Part shown: in pieces, positions 22,906 to 31,407 of the stretch
Numbering within the stretch: position 1 is the stretch's first letter
Layout of the letters: every line of letters begins with the position of its first letter
Assembly: GCA_937903155.1 (NCBI GenBank)
Contig: CALCZU010000091.1
Location: 1-45,065 of the forward strand
Direction of reading: 5' to 3'
DNA length: 45,065 bases
Source of the DNA: an uncultured Bdellovibrionales bacterium
GTDB taxonomy: Bacteria; Bdellovibrionota; FAC87; UBA2466
Notes under the pieces: generated by a model
The model's input: only the letters and a program-made list of their open reading frames with translations
Told to the model about the DNA's origin: nothing
Database searches by the model: none
Position numbers and translations under genes: made by a program

Positions 22906-24207
22906 TCAAAAGGCGTTCTTAAAAGGAATAGATTTCTTATTCTGACGTGCCCAATCGTCAATTCTGAGAAGCTCGTTGTATTTTGCCATGCGATCCGATC
23001 GCGAGGCTGAGCCCGTTTTGATTTGTCCGCACCCCGAGCCTACAGCGAGATGAGAAATGGTCGCATCTTCTGTTTCTCCACTTCGGTGAGAAGTGACAGC
23101 GGTATAGCCATTTTCTCGACAAAGTTTCATCGTATCAAAGGTTTCGCTCAACGATCCCACTTGATTCACTTTGATAAGAACGCTGTTCGCGACTTTTTCT
23201 TGAATTCCGCGTTTTACGAAAGCACTTTGGGTAACAAATAAATCATCGCCTACAAGCTGCAAGCGTTTTGCAAATTGATCGGTAAACTTTTTCCACCCAG
23301 ACCAATCGCCTTCTTCGAGACCGTCTTCGATACTTACCAATGGATACTTGTCCGCTAAACCCGAATAGAAGTTCATCAATTCATCGGCGGTGATTTCAGA
23401 TTTTCCTTGAGTTGCAAGCTTGTACTTTTTAGCTGCCTCATCGAAAAAAGAACTCGAGGCGGCATCCAGCGCCACTGAAATCTGTTTTCCAGGTTTGTAA
23501 CCTGCCGATTGAATCGCCTCCAGAATAACTTCCAGGGCTTTTTCATCCGCTTTAAGCGCTGGAGCAAATCCGCCTTCATCGCCTACTGCTGTTGAAAGTT
23601 TTTGATCGTGGAGTCTTTTCTTTAAGTGATGAAACACTTCGACCCCTGAGCGAAACGCATCGTTAAAATTCTCAAACCCGTGAGGAACAATCATAAACTC
23701 CTGAATCGCAAGGCCGTTGTCGGCATGCATTCCGCCATTGATGATGTTCATTAAAGGGGTCGGAAGACACAAATCTTTTTCGCTTAATCCCATCCACTCA
23801 TTGATCAGGAGAAAAAGCGGACGTCTTTGAGAAAAAGCCACGGCATGAGAAAACGCCAGTGAAACTCCAAGAATCGCATTGGCTCCCAAGTTCGACTTTT
23901 GTTCCGTGCCATCAATCGCATTCATTTCTTTATCGAGATCGTAAACAGATTCAAACGATCTTTCGCACAGTTTCGGAGCAATTTTTTCGTTAATATTCGA
24001 AACCGCTTTTAAAACCCCTTTGCCTAAGTAGCGAGATTTATCGCCATCGCGGAGTTCCAATGCTTCATGTTTTCCTGTGGATGCGCCCGAAGGGACAATG
24101 GCACGGCCAAACGCCCCATCTTTCAACGTGACTTCGACTTCCACCGTGGGATTTCCACGCGAATCTAAAACTTCTCTTCCATAAATGCGATTGATTGTAT
24201 TTTTCAT
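22906..24207 (-). CDS. eno: Enolase (phosphopyruvate hydratase)
   Basis: Enolase converts 2-phosphoglycerate to phosphoenolpyruvate in glycolysis. The 433-residue form starting at ATG 24207 has the canonical start NTINRIYGREVLDSRGNPTVEV; the open frame continues to a TTG at 24234, which would add nine atypical residues. Conserved parts are PSGASTGKHEALELRDGD, NGGMHADNGLAIQEFMIVP, TAVGDEGGFAP, the magnesium ligand region SIEDGLEEGDW and the catalytic segment VLIKVNQVGSLSET with SHRSGETEDATI. The C-terminus is complete. The MPE-DUF6973 cassette follows in the same direction after 74 bases, with its own promoter. Confidence 0.97.
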   Translation of the reverse strand: MKNTINRIYGREVLDSRGNPTVEVEVTLKDGAFGRAIVPSGASTGKHEALELRDGDKSRYLGKGVLKAVSNINEKIAPKLCERSFESVYDLDKEMNAIDGTEQKSNLGANAILGVSLAFSHAVAFSQRRPLFLLINEWMGLSEKDLCLPTPLMNIINGGMHADNGLAIQEFMIVPHGFENFNDAFRSGVEVFHHLKKRLHDQKLSTAVGDEGGFAPALKADEKALEVILEAIQSAGYKPGKQISVALDAASSSFFDEAAKKYKLATQGKSEITADELMNFYSGLADKYPLVSIEDGLEEGDWSGWKKFTDQFAKRLQLVGDDLFVTQSAFVKRGIQEKVANSVLIKVNQVGSLSETFDTMKLCRENGYTAVTSHRSGETEDATISHLAVGSGCGQIKTGSASRSDRMAKYNELLRIDDWARQNKKSIPFKNAF

Positions 24208-24299
24208 GGCCAGGAGTGTAAGGATCGAAATCAAAAAGGTCGAGACGCGGCGCGACTAACGATGTTAGCGGAAGCTTTTAAGGTACAATAAAGCATTCT

Positions 24300-26078
24300 A
24301 TGAAAATCTTACTACATCTGTATTTGATTTCCGTGTGTTCGATTCCACTGACTTTCGGAGAGGCCCACATTCCCGCGACCGAGATAAAACCTCAACGGAA
24401 AGTTGAAAAAAACGAAATTGCCGATGTGGGCGGACATTTTTATGCGATTGCAAAAGCCCTTCAAAACAAAAATCTCTCGATAGAGCAAAAGCACGAATGG
24501 TGCGAAAAAATTATCGAATTTTTGGACATGGTTTCGAAAAAAGAAAACTTTTGGTGTTTTGCCGAAAAATTAGAATCCGTTTTAAAGAATTCCGATCCCA
24601 CAGTAATGGCCAATTGCTCCCCTAAATATAACAGCGAATTCGTGAGAAAGGAGTACGGAAAGGTACAGAACCGACAAGGACTTTACGCTTTTCTCATCAA
24701 ATGGAAAGGGTTCAAAGGATCCGACAGCGCCCTCCGTGAGCTCGCAATGACCCATTTCAAAGAAAAGCAGCCGCGATTCGCATATCGCTATTTCAAAGAG
24801 CTTGAGTCACAAGGCAATCTCTCTTTCTCGCCCCAATTTTATTGGGTAATGTTGGAAATGGGGAAAGAACAGGAAGCAAAAGAACATCTCGAGAAAATGA
24901 AAGCGCCCGTCCGATTGAGCGGTAGGAATTACTCGAAGGAAGAAGTCGTTGAAGAAGGAAAGAAACACCTTGCCCTCTCCAAGCAAGATCTCGAGACCTT
25001 TTCAAAAAATGATGTAACTGAAAAAAAACTTGTTCGACAATTTGGAAACTTCGAAAAAGGTTGGGAAGAAACAATTCAGAACCGCGAAAACCATTTCTAC
25101 TTTTTCTCAGATAGCTGTAGTTATAGTGGACTCACTCATGAAACTCTCAACTCGATTAGAAAAGAACAGGAAAAACACGAACCAAAGGTTACCCCTGCTG
25201 CCGGAGGTTACTTTCAGACCTGCGTAGTGATTGGCAATGATGAAATGAAATGCATCGGGGCGGCGCCCAGGGAAAAGAAATTTGACAAAAAAATTCTTTC
25301 TCTATCCGTAGGTCCTTTACACAGTTGCGTATTGCTTGAAGGAAACGAACTTCAATGTTTCGACGATCAAAATCCGGCCAAAGACCCACGATTGAAAAAA
25401 TTCGATAAAAAAATAGTCACTGTCTCTACCGGTCAACCTTACACCTGCGTGCTGTTTGAAGGAAACGAGATCCAGTGTTTTATGAATGATCCCCTTGGGG
25501 CCACGCGCCAAAAACTGAGAGATTTTGAACTCAATCAGAATGTCACAAGTCTACATTCAGGAGATAACTATTTTTGTACAGTGCTTGAAAACAAAACGAT
25601 TCGCTGTTTTGGAGCAGATACTCACGGACAAGCACCCGCTGAAAAAAAATTCGACAAAAAGATTCTAAGTGTTCTCCCGATCGCTAGGCGCACATGCGTT
25701 TTGCTTGAAGGGAATGAAATACAATGCCTGGGAGAAAACAATGAGGGCCAAGCGCCTCCACAAATCAAATTCGACAAAAAAGTCCTCAGTTTGTCTGCAG
25801 GGGTAGAACACACCTGTGCGTTACTCGAAGGAAATGAAGTGGAATGTTTTGGACGAATACAACCTAAAAAAACGACATTCAAAAAAAACGTAATCAGCCT
25901 TATCAGCGGCTATCGTTTTACCTGCGCATTGTTAGAAGGAAACGAAGTTCAATGTCTGGGAGACGAATCGTCGGAGGGACAGCCTCTGAAACGAAACGTT
26001 TTTAAACCCTCTTTTAAACCGGCCGAAAGAGTCGCTGAACACCTAAACTGCGATCACTACTCTGCAGCCTGCAAATAA
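24300..26078 (+). CDS. Secreted protein with a helical N-terminal half and seven RCC1-like repeats
   Basis: The 592-residue product starts with a signal peptide (1-20, cleavage near Thr-Phe-Gly-Glu-Ala). Residues ~35-290 are helix-rich and charged. From about residue 300 to 573 there are seven ~40-residue repeats of the form TCALLEGNEVQCLG...KFDKKILSLS, each with a Cys pair that could form a disulfide across the hairpin. Seven such units fit an RCC1-type seven-bladed propeller. The repeats are highly alike (LLEGNE recurs), suggesting recent internal duplication. A TACAAT hexamer (24284-24289) lies 10 bases before the ATG and no Shine-Dalgarno is seen. It is divergent from eno. The binding partner is unknown. 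Confidence 0.8.
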   Translation: MKILLHLYLISVCSIPLTFGEAHIPATEIKPQRKVEKNEIADVGGHFYAIAKALQNKNLSIEQKHEWCEKIIEFLDMVSKKENFWCFAEKLESVLKNSDPTVMANCSPKYNSEFVRKEYGKVQNRQGLYAFLIKWKGFKGSDSALRELAMTHFKEKQPRFAYRYFKELESQGNLSFSPQFYWVMLEMGKEQEAKEHLEKMKAPVRLSGRNYSKEEVVEEGKKHLALSKQDLETFSKNDVTEKKLVRQFGNFEKGWEETIQNRENHFYFFSDSCSYSGLTHETLNSIRKEQEKHEPKVTPAAGGYFQTCVVIGNDEMKCIGAAPREKKFDKKILSLSVGPLHSCVLLEGNELQCFDDQNPAKDPRLKKFDKKIVTVSTGQPYTCVLFEGNEIQCFMNDPLGATRQKLRDFELNQNVTSLHSGDNYFCTVLENKTIRCFGADTHGQAPAEKKFDKKILSVLPIARRTCVLLEGNEIQCLGENNEGQAPPQIKFDKKVLSLSAGVEHTCALLEGNEVECFGRIQPKKTTFKKNVISLISGYRFTCALLEGNEVQCLGDESSEGQPLKRNVFKPSFKPAERVAEHLNCDHYSAACK

Positions 26079-26113
26079 AAAAGCCTCCCTCCCGCATCAG
26101 CGGAAAGAAGGCT
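26075..26113 (-). terminator. Rho-independent terminator of dnaK
   Basis: On the minus strand a 14-bp stem (26113-26100 with 26095-26082, three G-T wobbles) and the loop TGAT are followed by TTTTTTATTT. It overlaps the stop of the convergent RCC1-like gene. Confidence 0.88.
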
Positions 26114-26127
26114 CGACAACGAGTCAA

Positions 26128-28035
26128 TTAGTTCTTTTCTTCTCTGAACTCAGCTTCGATCGGTTCGTCTTCTTTTTTAGCCGAACCATCCGCAGCTTCA
26201 GGACCACCCGGTTGTGCACCTGCAGCGCCTTGTGCGGCACTCGCAGTTTTGTACATTTCCTCGGCCATTTTATGAGAGAGCGTATTGATCTTCTCAAGCG
26301 CTGCCGTCATGACGGTCACATCGTCTTTGGTGACAGCTTCTTTACCTTCAGCAAGGGCTGCTTCCAAGTTCGATTTCACGTCTGCTGAGATTTTGTCTCC
26401 ATTTTCTTTGATCAACTTTTCAGTGCCGTAGATGGCATTGTCTAAGTTGTTCTTCACAGAGACTTTTTCTTTCTTCTTTTTGTCTTCTTCAGCATTCGCT
26501 TCAGCTTCTTTGACCATCTTTTTGATGTCAGCTTCCGTTAAACCGCTGGACGCTGTGATCTTGACCGATTGTTCTTTGCCGGTCGCGAGATCTTTTGCAC
26601 CAACGTGAACAATTCCGTTCGCATCGATATCAAAAGTCACTTCGACTTGCGGAACCCCTCTCGGAGACGCAGGCATCCCAGTTAACTGAAAACGCGCGAG
26701 CGTTCGGTTGTCGTAAGCCATTTCACGTTCCCCTTGAAGCACGTGGATCTCAACCGTTGTTTGATTGTCTTCGGCAGTTGAAAACACTTGGCTCTTCTTG
26801 GTCGGAATCGTTGTGTTGCGATCAATGAGTTTTGTAAACACATGACCGAGCGTTTCAATTCCAAGTGAAAGAGGTGTGACGTCTAAGAGAAGCAAGTCTT
26901 TCACCTGCCCTGTTAAAACTCCACCCTGAATCGCAGCACCCACGGCCACCACTTCATCCGGATTCACGCTCTTATTCGGTTCTTTTCCAAAGAACTTTTT
27001 AACGACTTCTTGAATCTTTGGAATACGGGTCGAACCACCGACCAAAACCACTTCGTCGATATCCGAAGGATTCATTCCGGCGTCTTTAATCGCTTTTCTG
27101 CAAGGTTCAATCGAACGCTCGATGAGATCATCAACGAGTTGTTCAAACTTGGCTCGCGACAATTTGATCTGCAAATGTTTCGGACCCGAAGCATCGGCCG
27201 TCACGAAAGGAAGGTTGATTTCTGTTTCCATCGAGGAAGAGAGTTCAATCTTCGCTTTTTCAGCCGCTTCTTTTAAACGTTGCAAAGCCATTTTGTCTTT
27301 AGCGAGATCAATGCCTTGGTCTTTTTTGAATTCTGTAACTAACCAGTCAATAATTCTTAAGTCGAAATCGTCACCGCCCAAATGAGTATCGCCATTCGTC
27401 GATTTCACTTCTACGACATTGTCACCGACATCAAGCACAGAAACGTCGAACGTACCGCCCCCGAAGTCGTAAACGGCAATCTTCTGTTCTTTTTTCTTAT
27501 CCAAACCGTAGGCTAAAGCGGCAGCCGTCGGTTCATTGATAATACGTTTTACATCCAAGCCTGCAATTCGGCCGGCATCTTTGGTCGCTTGTCTTTGAGC
27601 ATCGTTAAAGTAAGCGGGCACGGTAATGACCGCTTCCTTCACTTCTTGCCCAAGATAATCTTCAGCGCATTTTTTCAACTTTTGAAGAACGAGTGCCGAG
27701 ATTTCAGGTGGAGTGTAGTCCTTACCGCGAATATCAATCGCAACGTCGTTTCCTTTAGAAACAACCTTATAAGGGACCATTTTCATTTCGCCCTGAACTT
27801 CGTCAAACTTACGGCCCATGAATCGTTTTGCCGAATAAACGGTATTTTCCGGGTTCGTAATCGCCTGACGCTTCGCCACTTGGCCTACGAGTTTTTCGCC
27901 ATCTTTCGTAAAAGCCACAACGGAGGGCGTCGTTCGACCGCCTTCTTCGTTCGGAATCACTTTCATTTCTCCGCCTTCCATGACAGAGACGCAAGAATTG
28001 GTGGTTCCTAAATCGATTCCAATAATTTTAGACAT
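26128..28035 (-). CDS. dnaK: Molecular chaperone DnaK (Hsp70)
   Basis: DnaK is the ATP-dependent chaperone that works with DnaJ and GrpE. The 635-residue protein has the N-terminal IGIDLGTTNSCV, YDFGGGTFDVSVLD, VVLVGGSTRIPKIQ, the interdomain linker VKDLLLLDVTPLSLGIE, the substrate-binding domain and an acidic end EPIEAEFREEKN, all as expected. AGGAGA precedes the ATG by six bases. grpE, dnaJ and hrcA are not adjacent. groES-groEL lie divergently about 550 bases away beyond a zinc-ribbon gene, so the two main chaperone systems are clustered. Confidence 0.98.
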   Translation of the reverse strand: MSKIIGIDLGTTNSCVSVMEGGEMKVIPNEEGGRTTPSVVAFTKDGEKLVGQVAKRQAITNPENTVYSAKRFMGRKFDEVQGEMKMVPYKVVSKGNDVAIDIRGKDYTPPEISALVLQKLKKCAEDYLGQEVKEAVITVPAYFNDAQRQATKDAGRIAGLDVKRIINEPTAAALAYGLDKKKEQKIAVYDFGGGTFDVSVLDVGDNVVEVKSTNGDTHLGGDDFDLRIIDWLVTEFKKDQGIDLAKDKMALQRLKEAAEKAKIELSSSMETEINLPFVTADASGPKHLQIKLSRAKFEQLVDDLIERSIEPCRKAIKDAGMNPSDIDEVVLVGGSTRIPKIQEVVKKFFGKEPNKSVNPDEVVAVGAAIQGGVLTGQVKDLLLLDVTPLSLGIETLGHVFTKLIDRNTTIPTKKSQVFSTAEDNQTTVEIHVLQGEREMAYDNRTLARFQLTGMPASPRGVPQVEVTFDIDANGIVHVGAKDLATGKEQSVKITASSGLTEADIKKMVKEAEANAEEDKKKKEKVSVKNNLDNAIYGTEKLIKENGDKISADVKSNLEAALAEGKEAVTKDDVTVMTAALEKINTLSHKMAEEMYKTASAAQGAAGAQPGGPEAADGSAKKEDEPIEAEFREEKN

Positions 28036-28234
28036 ATTCTTTCTCCTTTATTCTCTTTTTTAAACTACAAAAAAACTTGTATTTCTAGCAACTTAGAGCC
28101 ATTATGGGGCTCGTTTTTCCTGTTACATGGGTTAATATGGTGGCCTTTTTTTTGAAGTCAAATGAAATACCTCCCTTGACTCTCAAAAATATGTTACCAA
28201 GCTATGCCCATCAGAGATTTTTGGGTGAACACTT
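28036..28234. other. Divergent control region between dnaK and the fmdB-groESL genes
   Basis: No gene is seen. On the minus strand CCCCATAAT (near 28105) resembles a heat-shock sigma-32 -10, but no CTTGAA-like -35 is at the right distance. The same place contains a short inverted repeat (GAGCC ... GGCTC). On the plus strand TTGACT (28176-28181) could be a -35 for the FmdB gene, with only a poor -10. No CIRCE element was found. Confidence 0.4.
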
Positions 28235-28522
28235 ATGCCTTTATATGAATACAGATGCGAATCGTGTGACAAGGTGTTTGAAGTCATACAAAAGTTTTCA
28301 GATCCTGTGCTCACGAAATGTGAAGTATGTGGATCCGAGGTGCACAAACTCATGTCCCGGACGAGTTTTCAATTAAAGGGAACAGGTTGGTACGCCAGTG
28401 ATTATAAAAAGCCAACGTCCTCAGCAGCTCCTAGCGAGTCAAAGAAGACGGAAGCGACTCCAGCGCCTGCAGCAAAGCCGACGACTGGTGGGGGCTGTGG
28501 TTCAGGTTCTTGTTCCTCGTAA
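28235..28522 (+). CDS. FmdB-family zinc ribbon protein
   Basis: The 95-residue protein begins MPLYEYRCESC and has C8-x2-C11 and C29-x2-C32, the FmdB/CxxC regulatory zinc-ribbon pattern, followed by an Ala/Pro/Thr-rich linker and a Gly/Ser/Cys tail (GGGCGSGSCSS). FmdB was named as a putative regulator of formamidase; most relatives are uncharacterised. It lies 60 bases upstream of groES in the same direction with no terminator between, so it may share the chaperonin transcript. Confidence 0.88.
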   Translation: MPLYEYRCESCDKVFEVIQKFSDPVLTKCEVCGSEVHKLMSRTSFQLKGTGWYASDYKKPTSSAAPSESKKTEATPAPAAKPTTGGGCGSGSCSS

Positions 28523-28582
28523 CAGAACCCGGTCTCAGGAATGAAATAACGAGGGGCAACGCATTTTAAAAGGAGAACGCTT

Positions 28583-28873
28583 ATGAATATTCGTCCCTTA
28601 CACGACAGACTGATTGTTAAAAGGTTCGATGAAGAAGAAAAAACCAAAGGCGGAATTATCATTCCTGATAACGCCAAAGAAAAGCCAATGCAGGGCGAAG
28701 TCATCGCCGTTGGAAACGGTAAAGTTTTAGATGACGGAAAAAAATCCCCCCTCGAAGTCAAGAAAGGCGACCGAGTTCTTTTCGGCAAATATGCTGGAAC
28801 AGAAATCAAAGTCGATGGAAGCGAATATTTAATGATGCGCGAAGAAGACATTCTCGGCATTTTAGAAAAATAA
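28583..28873 (+). CDS. groES: Co-chaperonin GroES (Hsp10)
   Basis: GroES forms the heptameric lid of GroEL. The 96-residue protein has RPLHDRLIVKRFDEEEKTKGGIIIPD (mobile loop GGI), KEKPMQGEVIAVG, KKGDRVLFGKYAGTEIKVDG and the conserved end EEDILGILEK. AAGGAG precedes the ATG. groEL follows after 23 bases, the usual bicistronic order. No CIRCE operator is visible in the 60 bases upstream. Confidence 0.98.
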   Translation: MNIRPLHDRLIVKRFDEEEKTKGGIIIPDNAKEKPMQGEVIAVGNGKVLDDGKKSPLEVKKGDRVLFGKYAGTEIKVDGSEYLMMREEDILGILEK

Positions 28874-28896
28874 TTTTTATATAAGGAGATACGATT

Positions 28897-30570
28897 ATGG
28901 GAGCTAAAGAACTTCGTTTTAGAGAAGATGCTAGAGCCGCGATTCTTCGTGGCGTAAATGTTCTTGCCGAAGCTGTGAAAGTCACGCTTGGGCCCAGAGG
29001 ACGCAATGTGGTCATCGAAAAATCTTTCGGTGCTCCAACGATTACCAAGGACGGTGTCACCGTTGCGAAGGAAGTCGAACTCGAAGATAAATTCGAGAAC
29101 ATGGGCGCTCAAATGGTGAAAGAAGTGGCCAGCAAAACTTCAGATGATGCTGGAGATGGAACCACAACTGCAACTGTGCTTGCACAAGCCCTCTTCCGAG
29201 AAGGCGCAAAAGTTGTAACTACGGGTCAAAACCCGATGGAAATCAAACGCGGTATCGACAAAGCGGTCGAAGCGATGGTTGCCGAACTTAAAAAACTTTC
29301 TAAACCTATTAAAGACGAAAAAGAAATCGCTCAAGTTGGAACGATTTCCGCAAACAATGATCCGACCATCGGAAAATTGATTGCTGAAGCGATGGGCAAA
29401 GTCGGTAAAGAAGGCGTTATCACTGTTGAAGAATCCAAAACGGCCGAGACCACTCTCGATGTCGTGGAAGGAATGCAATTCGACCGTGGATATCTTTCTC
29501 CTTATTTTGTAACCAACGCTGAAACGATGGAATGTCAGCTTGAAAATCCTTTCATTCTTCTTTTCGATAAGAAGATATCAAACATGAAAGATTTGCTTCC
29601 ACTTCTTGAAAAAGTGGTTCAAGCCGGACGTCCTCTTCTCATCATTGCAGAAGATGTCGAAGGCGAAGCGCTTGCAACTTTGGTAGTCAATAAACTCCGT
29701 GGCACAATTCACGTCGCGGCAGTGAAAGCTCCTGGTTTTGGCGACCGACGCAAAGACCTCTTAAGCGATATTGCAACCTTAACGGGCGGCAGTGTGATTG
29801 CAGAAGAAATGGGTCACAAACTTGAAACGGCTCAGCTTGAAACTTTAGGCCGCGCTAAAAAAGTCACCATCGACAAAGAAAACACAACGATTGTTGACGG
29901 TGAAGGAACGAAGAAAGACATCGATTCCCGCGTGAAACAAATCCGCGCGCAAATCGAAGAAACTTCTTCGGACTACGATCGCGAAAAACTCCAAGAACGA
30001 CTTGCAAAACTCGTTGGTGGTGTCGCTGTGATCAATGTCGGTGCTGCAACTGAAGTGGAAATGAAAGAGAAGAAAGCCCGCGTGGAAGACGCTCTTCATG
30101 CAACGCGCGCTGCTGTGGAAGAAGGAATTCTCCCCGGTGGTGGAACCGCTTACATTCGTGCAGCTCAAGCGCTTGATAAATTGAAACTCGAAGGCGAACA
30201 AGGCTTTGGAGTGAATATTGTCAGACGTGCGATTGAAGAACCTCTCCGTCAAATTGCGCAAAACGCAGGATACGAAGGTTCGATTGTCGTCGATAAAGTT
30301 CGCACAAACCCCAACACTAACTTCGGCTTCAACGCGCTTCATGAAAAATATGAAGATCTCGTTGCTGCAGGCGTGATTGACCCGACTAAGGTCTCCCGCT
30401 GCGCGCTTCAAAATGCGGCAAGCATTGCTTCATTGATGCTCACCACAGAAGCGATGATCACCGATAAGCCTAAAGAAGACGACGGTCACGCAGGCCATGG
30501 TCATGGCGGCGGTGGCATGGGAGGAATGGGTGGTATGGGAGGAATGGGCGGCATGGGCGGAATGATGTAA
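28897..30570 (+). CDS. groEL: Chaperonin GroEL (Hsp60)
   Basis: GroEL is the tetradecameric ATP-driven folding chamber. The 557-residue protein shows VKVTLGPRGRNVVIEKSFG, TKDGVTVAKE, DDAGDGTTTATVLAQAL (ATP site), the apical-domain segment MQFDRGYLSPYFVTN and EEGILPGGGTAYIRA. It ends in a His/Gly stretch followed by repeated Gly-Gly-Met units, the flexible tail of housekeeping GroELs. AAGGAG precedes the ATG. A strong terminator follows at 30593. Confidence 0.98.
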   Translation: MGAKELRFREDARAAILRGVNVLAEAVKVTLGPRGRNVVIEKSFGAPTITKDGVTVAKEVELEDKFENMGAQMVKEVASKTSDDAGDGTTTATVLAQALFREGAKVVTTGQNPMEIKRGIDKAVEAMVAELKKLSKPIKDEKEIAQVGTISANNDPTIGKLIAEAMGKVGKEGVITVEESKTAETTLDVVEGMQFDRGYLSPYFVTNAETMECQLENPFILLFDKKISNMKDLLPLLEKVVQAGRPLLIIAEDVEGEALATLVVNKLRGTIHVAAVKAPGFGDRRKDLLSDIATLTGGSVIAEEMGHKLETAQLETLGRAKKVTIDKENTTIVDGEGTKKDIDSRVKQIRAQIEETSSDYDREKLQERLAKLVGGVAVINVGAATEVEMKEKKARVEDALHATRAAVEEGILPGGGTAYIRAAQALDKLKLEGEQGFGVNIVRRAIEEPLRQIAQNAGYEGSIVVDKVRTNPNTNFGFNALHEKYEDLVAAGVIDPTKVSRCALQNAASIASLMLTTEAMITDKPKEDDGHAGHGHGGGGMGGMGGMGGMGGMGGMM

Positions 30571-30592
30571 TCGCCCCCTACTCTAACGATTC

Positions 30593-30629
30593 AAAAAAGG
30601 CTGGTCGAAAGACCGGCCTTTTTTATTTT
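30593..30629 (+). terminator. Rho-independent terminator of groESL
   Basis: The stem AAGGCTGGTC / GACCGGCCTT (one G-T wobble) with a GAAA tetraloop is extended by A-T pairs and followed by a T-rich tract, beginning 23 bases after the groEL stop. Confidence 0.93.
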
Positions 30630-30658
30630 CGTCATTGCTAAAGGGCAGCGCGAGATTT

Positions 30659-30748
30659 TGTCATTGCGAGGGCGCGTAGCACCCGCGGCAATCTTCCCAG
30701 TTCAGCACACAAAGGTTGCCGCGGGTGCTACGCACCCTCGCAATGACA
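30659..30748. repeat. REP-like long palindrome (33-bp arms)
   Basis: The left arm 30659-30691 and the right arm 30716-30748 are reverse complements with one mismatch (G-T wobble in RNA), separated by 24 bases. Each arm holds GTCATTGCGAGGG at the outside and CCGCGGCAA inside. The 'TCATTGCGAGG ... GGCAATCTT' form is a widespread intergenic repeat type in several bacterial groups. A partial third copy (GTCATTGC) is at 30631. A related single copy lies at 31358-31393. Confidence 0.85.
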
Positions 30749-30761
30749 GTGGTCAAAGCAA

Positions 30762-31265
30762 TTACCTTGTCAGGGCCACAAGCGAGAGTGCAAAGCCAGT
30801 CATCGCGGTGATGAAGCCTGTGATCATCGAAATCGTTGTGACGTCTTTTTTCCAGTTGAAGGGGACGTCGATAATGTCGCCGTCTTGAATTTTAGGGATT
30901 GAACCGCCTTTTTCCATCAAGGCTTCTAAATTCACTTTGATCAGTTCTGCTTGGCCTTTGCGGCGGATAGAAATTTTGTCGATTTTTGAAGTTTCAGAAT
31001 AGCCGCCTGAGAAAAGCATGGCGAAAAGAAGATCCGTTCCTTCGGGCATGTAGTGGACACCCTGTTGAGGAATGGAGCCGAACATCATCACGCGCATTAA
31101 AACTTTGCCGTAACCTTGTCCATGGACGAACTCTCCCCCGCCTAAACTTCTGCCGGGGACGATGTTCGTCATCTTGTCGTCCATCGCTTCGGGATAAGCG
31201 GGAATACAAGAGAGAAATAAAGTTAAAATCAAGACCGATGAGATAGACTTTTTAAATTGTTCCAT
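30762..31265 (-). CDS. SLBB-domain exported protein (polysaccharide-export-like, short)
   Basis: The 167-residue protein has a signal peptide (to about Pro-Ala-Tyr-Pro-Glu-Ala, residue 27). Its SLBB-type beta-grasp region reads VMMFGSIPQQGVHYMPEGTDLLFAMLFSGGYSETS and then KVNLEALMEKGGSIPKIQDGDIIDVPF, the pattern of Wza-type export proteins. A C-terminal transmembrane helix (about 145-165) follows. It lacks the PF02563 poly-export domain usually in front of SLBB, so it is a minimal form. Its promoter region carries a 9-bp inverted repeat over TATAAT. A polysaccharide-export role is inferred from the domain; no capsule gene adjoins it. Confidence 0.72.
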   Translation of the reverse strand: MEQFKKSISSVLILTLFLSCIPAYPEAMDDKMTNIVPGRSLGGGEFVHGQGYGKVLMRVMMFGSIPQQGVHYMPEGTDLLFAMLFSGGYSETSKIDKISIRRKGQAELIKVNLEALMEKGGSIPKIQDGDIIDVPFNWKKDVTTISMITGFITAMTGFALSLVALTR

Positions 31266-31270
31266 GGGAT

Positions 31271-31300
31271 GTAAAGGGTCTAAATGATTATACCCTTTAC
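31271..31300 (-). promoter_or_regulatory. Promoter with operator-like inverted repeat upstream of the SLBB gene
   Basis: GTAAAGGGT (31271-31279) and ACCCTTTAC (31292-31300) are perfect reverse complements 12 bases apart. On the minus strand a perfect TATAAT (31292-31287) lies in the repeat, and the ATG is 6 bases beyond its end. The -35 is poor, which fits an activated or repressed promoter. Confidence 0.5.
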
Positions 31301-31357
31301 CTCTCCATTTTCTCTAACCCGGCATGTTATTAGATCGAAGTTCTTCCCGAGTGCATC

Positions 31358-31393
31358 GAGATTGCTTCGTCGGCTTCGCCTCCTCGCAATGAC
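31358..31393. repeat. Second, single-arm copy of the REP-like repeat
   Basis: GAGATTGCTTCGTCGGCTTC ... CTCGCAATGAC has the same outer ends (GTCATTGCGAG on the other strand) as the palindrome at 30659-30748 and an internal GGC-TTC-GCC hairpin. It lies between the SLBB gene and pepA. Confidence 0.7.
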
Positions 31394-31407
31394 TGCGCGG
31401 GCGAAGA

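Noticed and set aside
25189..26010. DNA-level tandem repeat or CRISPR-like array
   Set aside because: The periodicity comes from the protein repeats of the RCC1-like gene, with diverged codons and an intact frame.
28100..28120. Sigma-32 promoter for dnaK
   Set aside because: CCCCATAAT fits the -10, but no CTTGAA-type -35 lies 13-17 bases upstream; kept only as a remark.
28036..28582. CIRCE operator upstream of dnaK or groES
   Set aside because: No TTAGCACTC-N9-GAGTGCTAA-like repeat was found.
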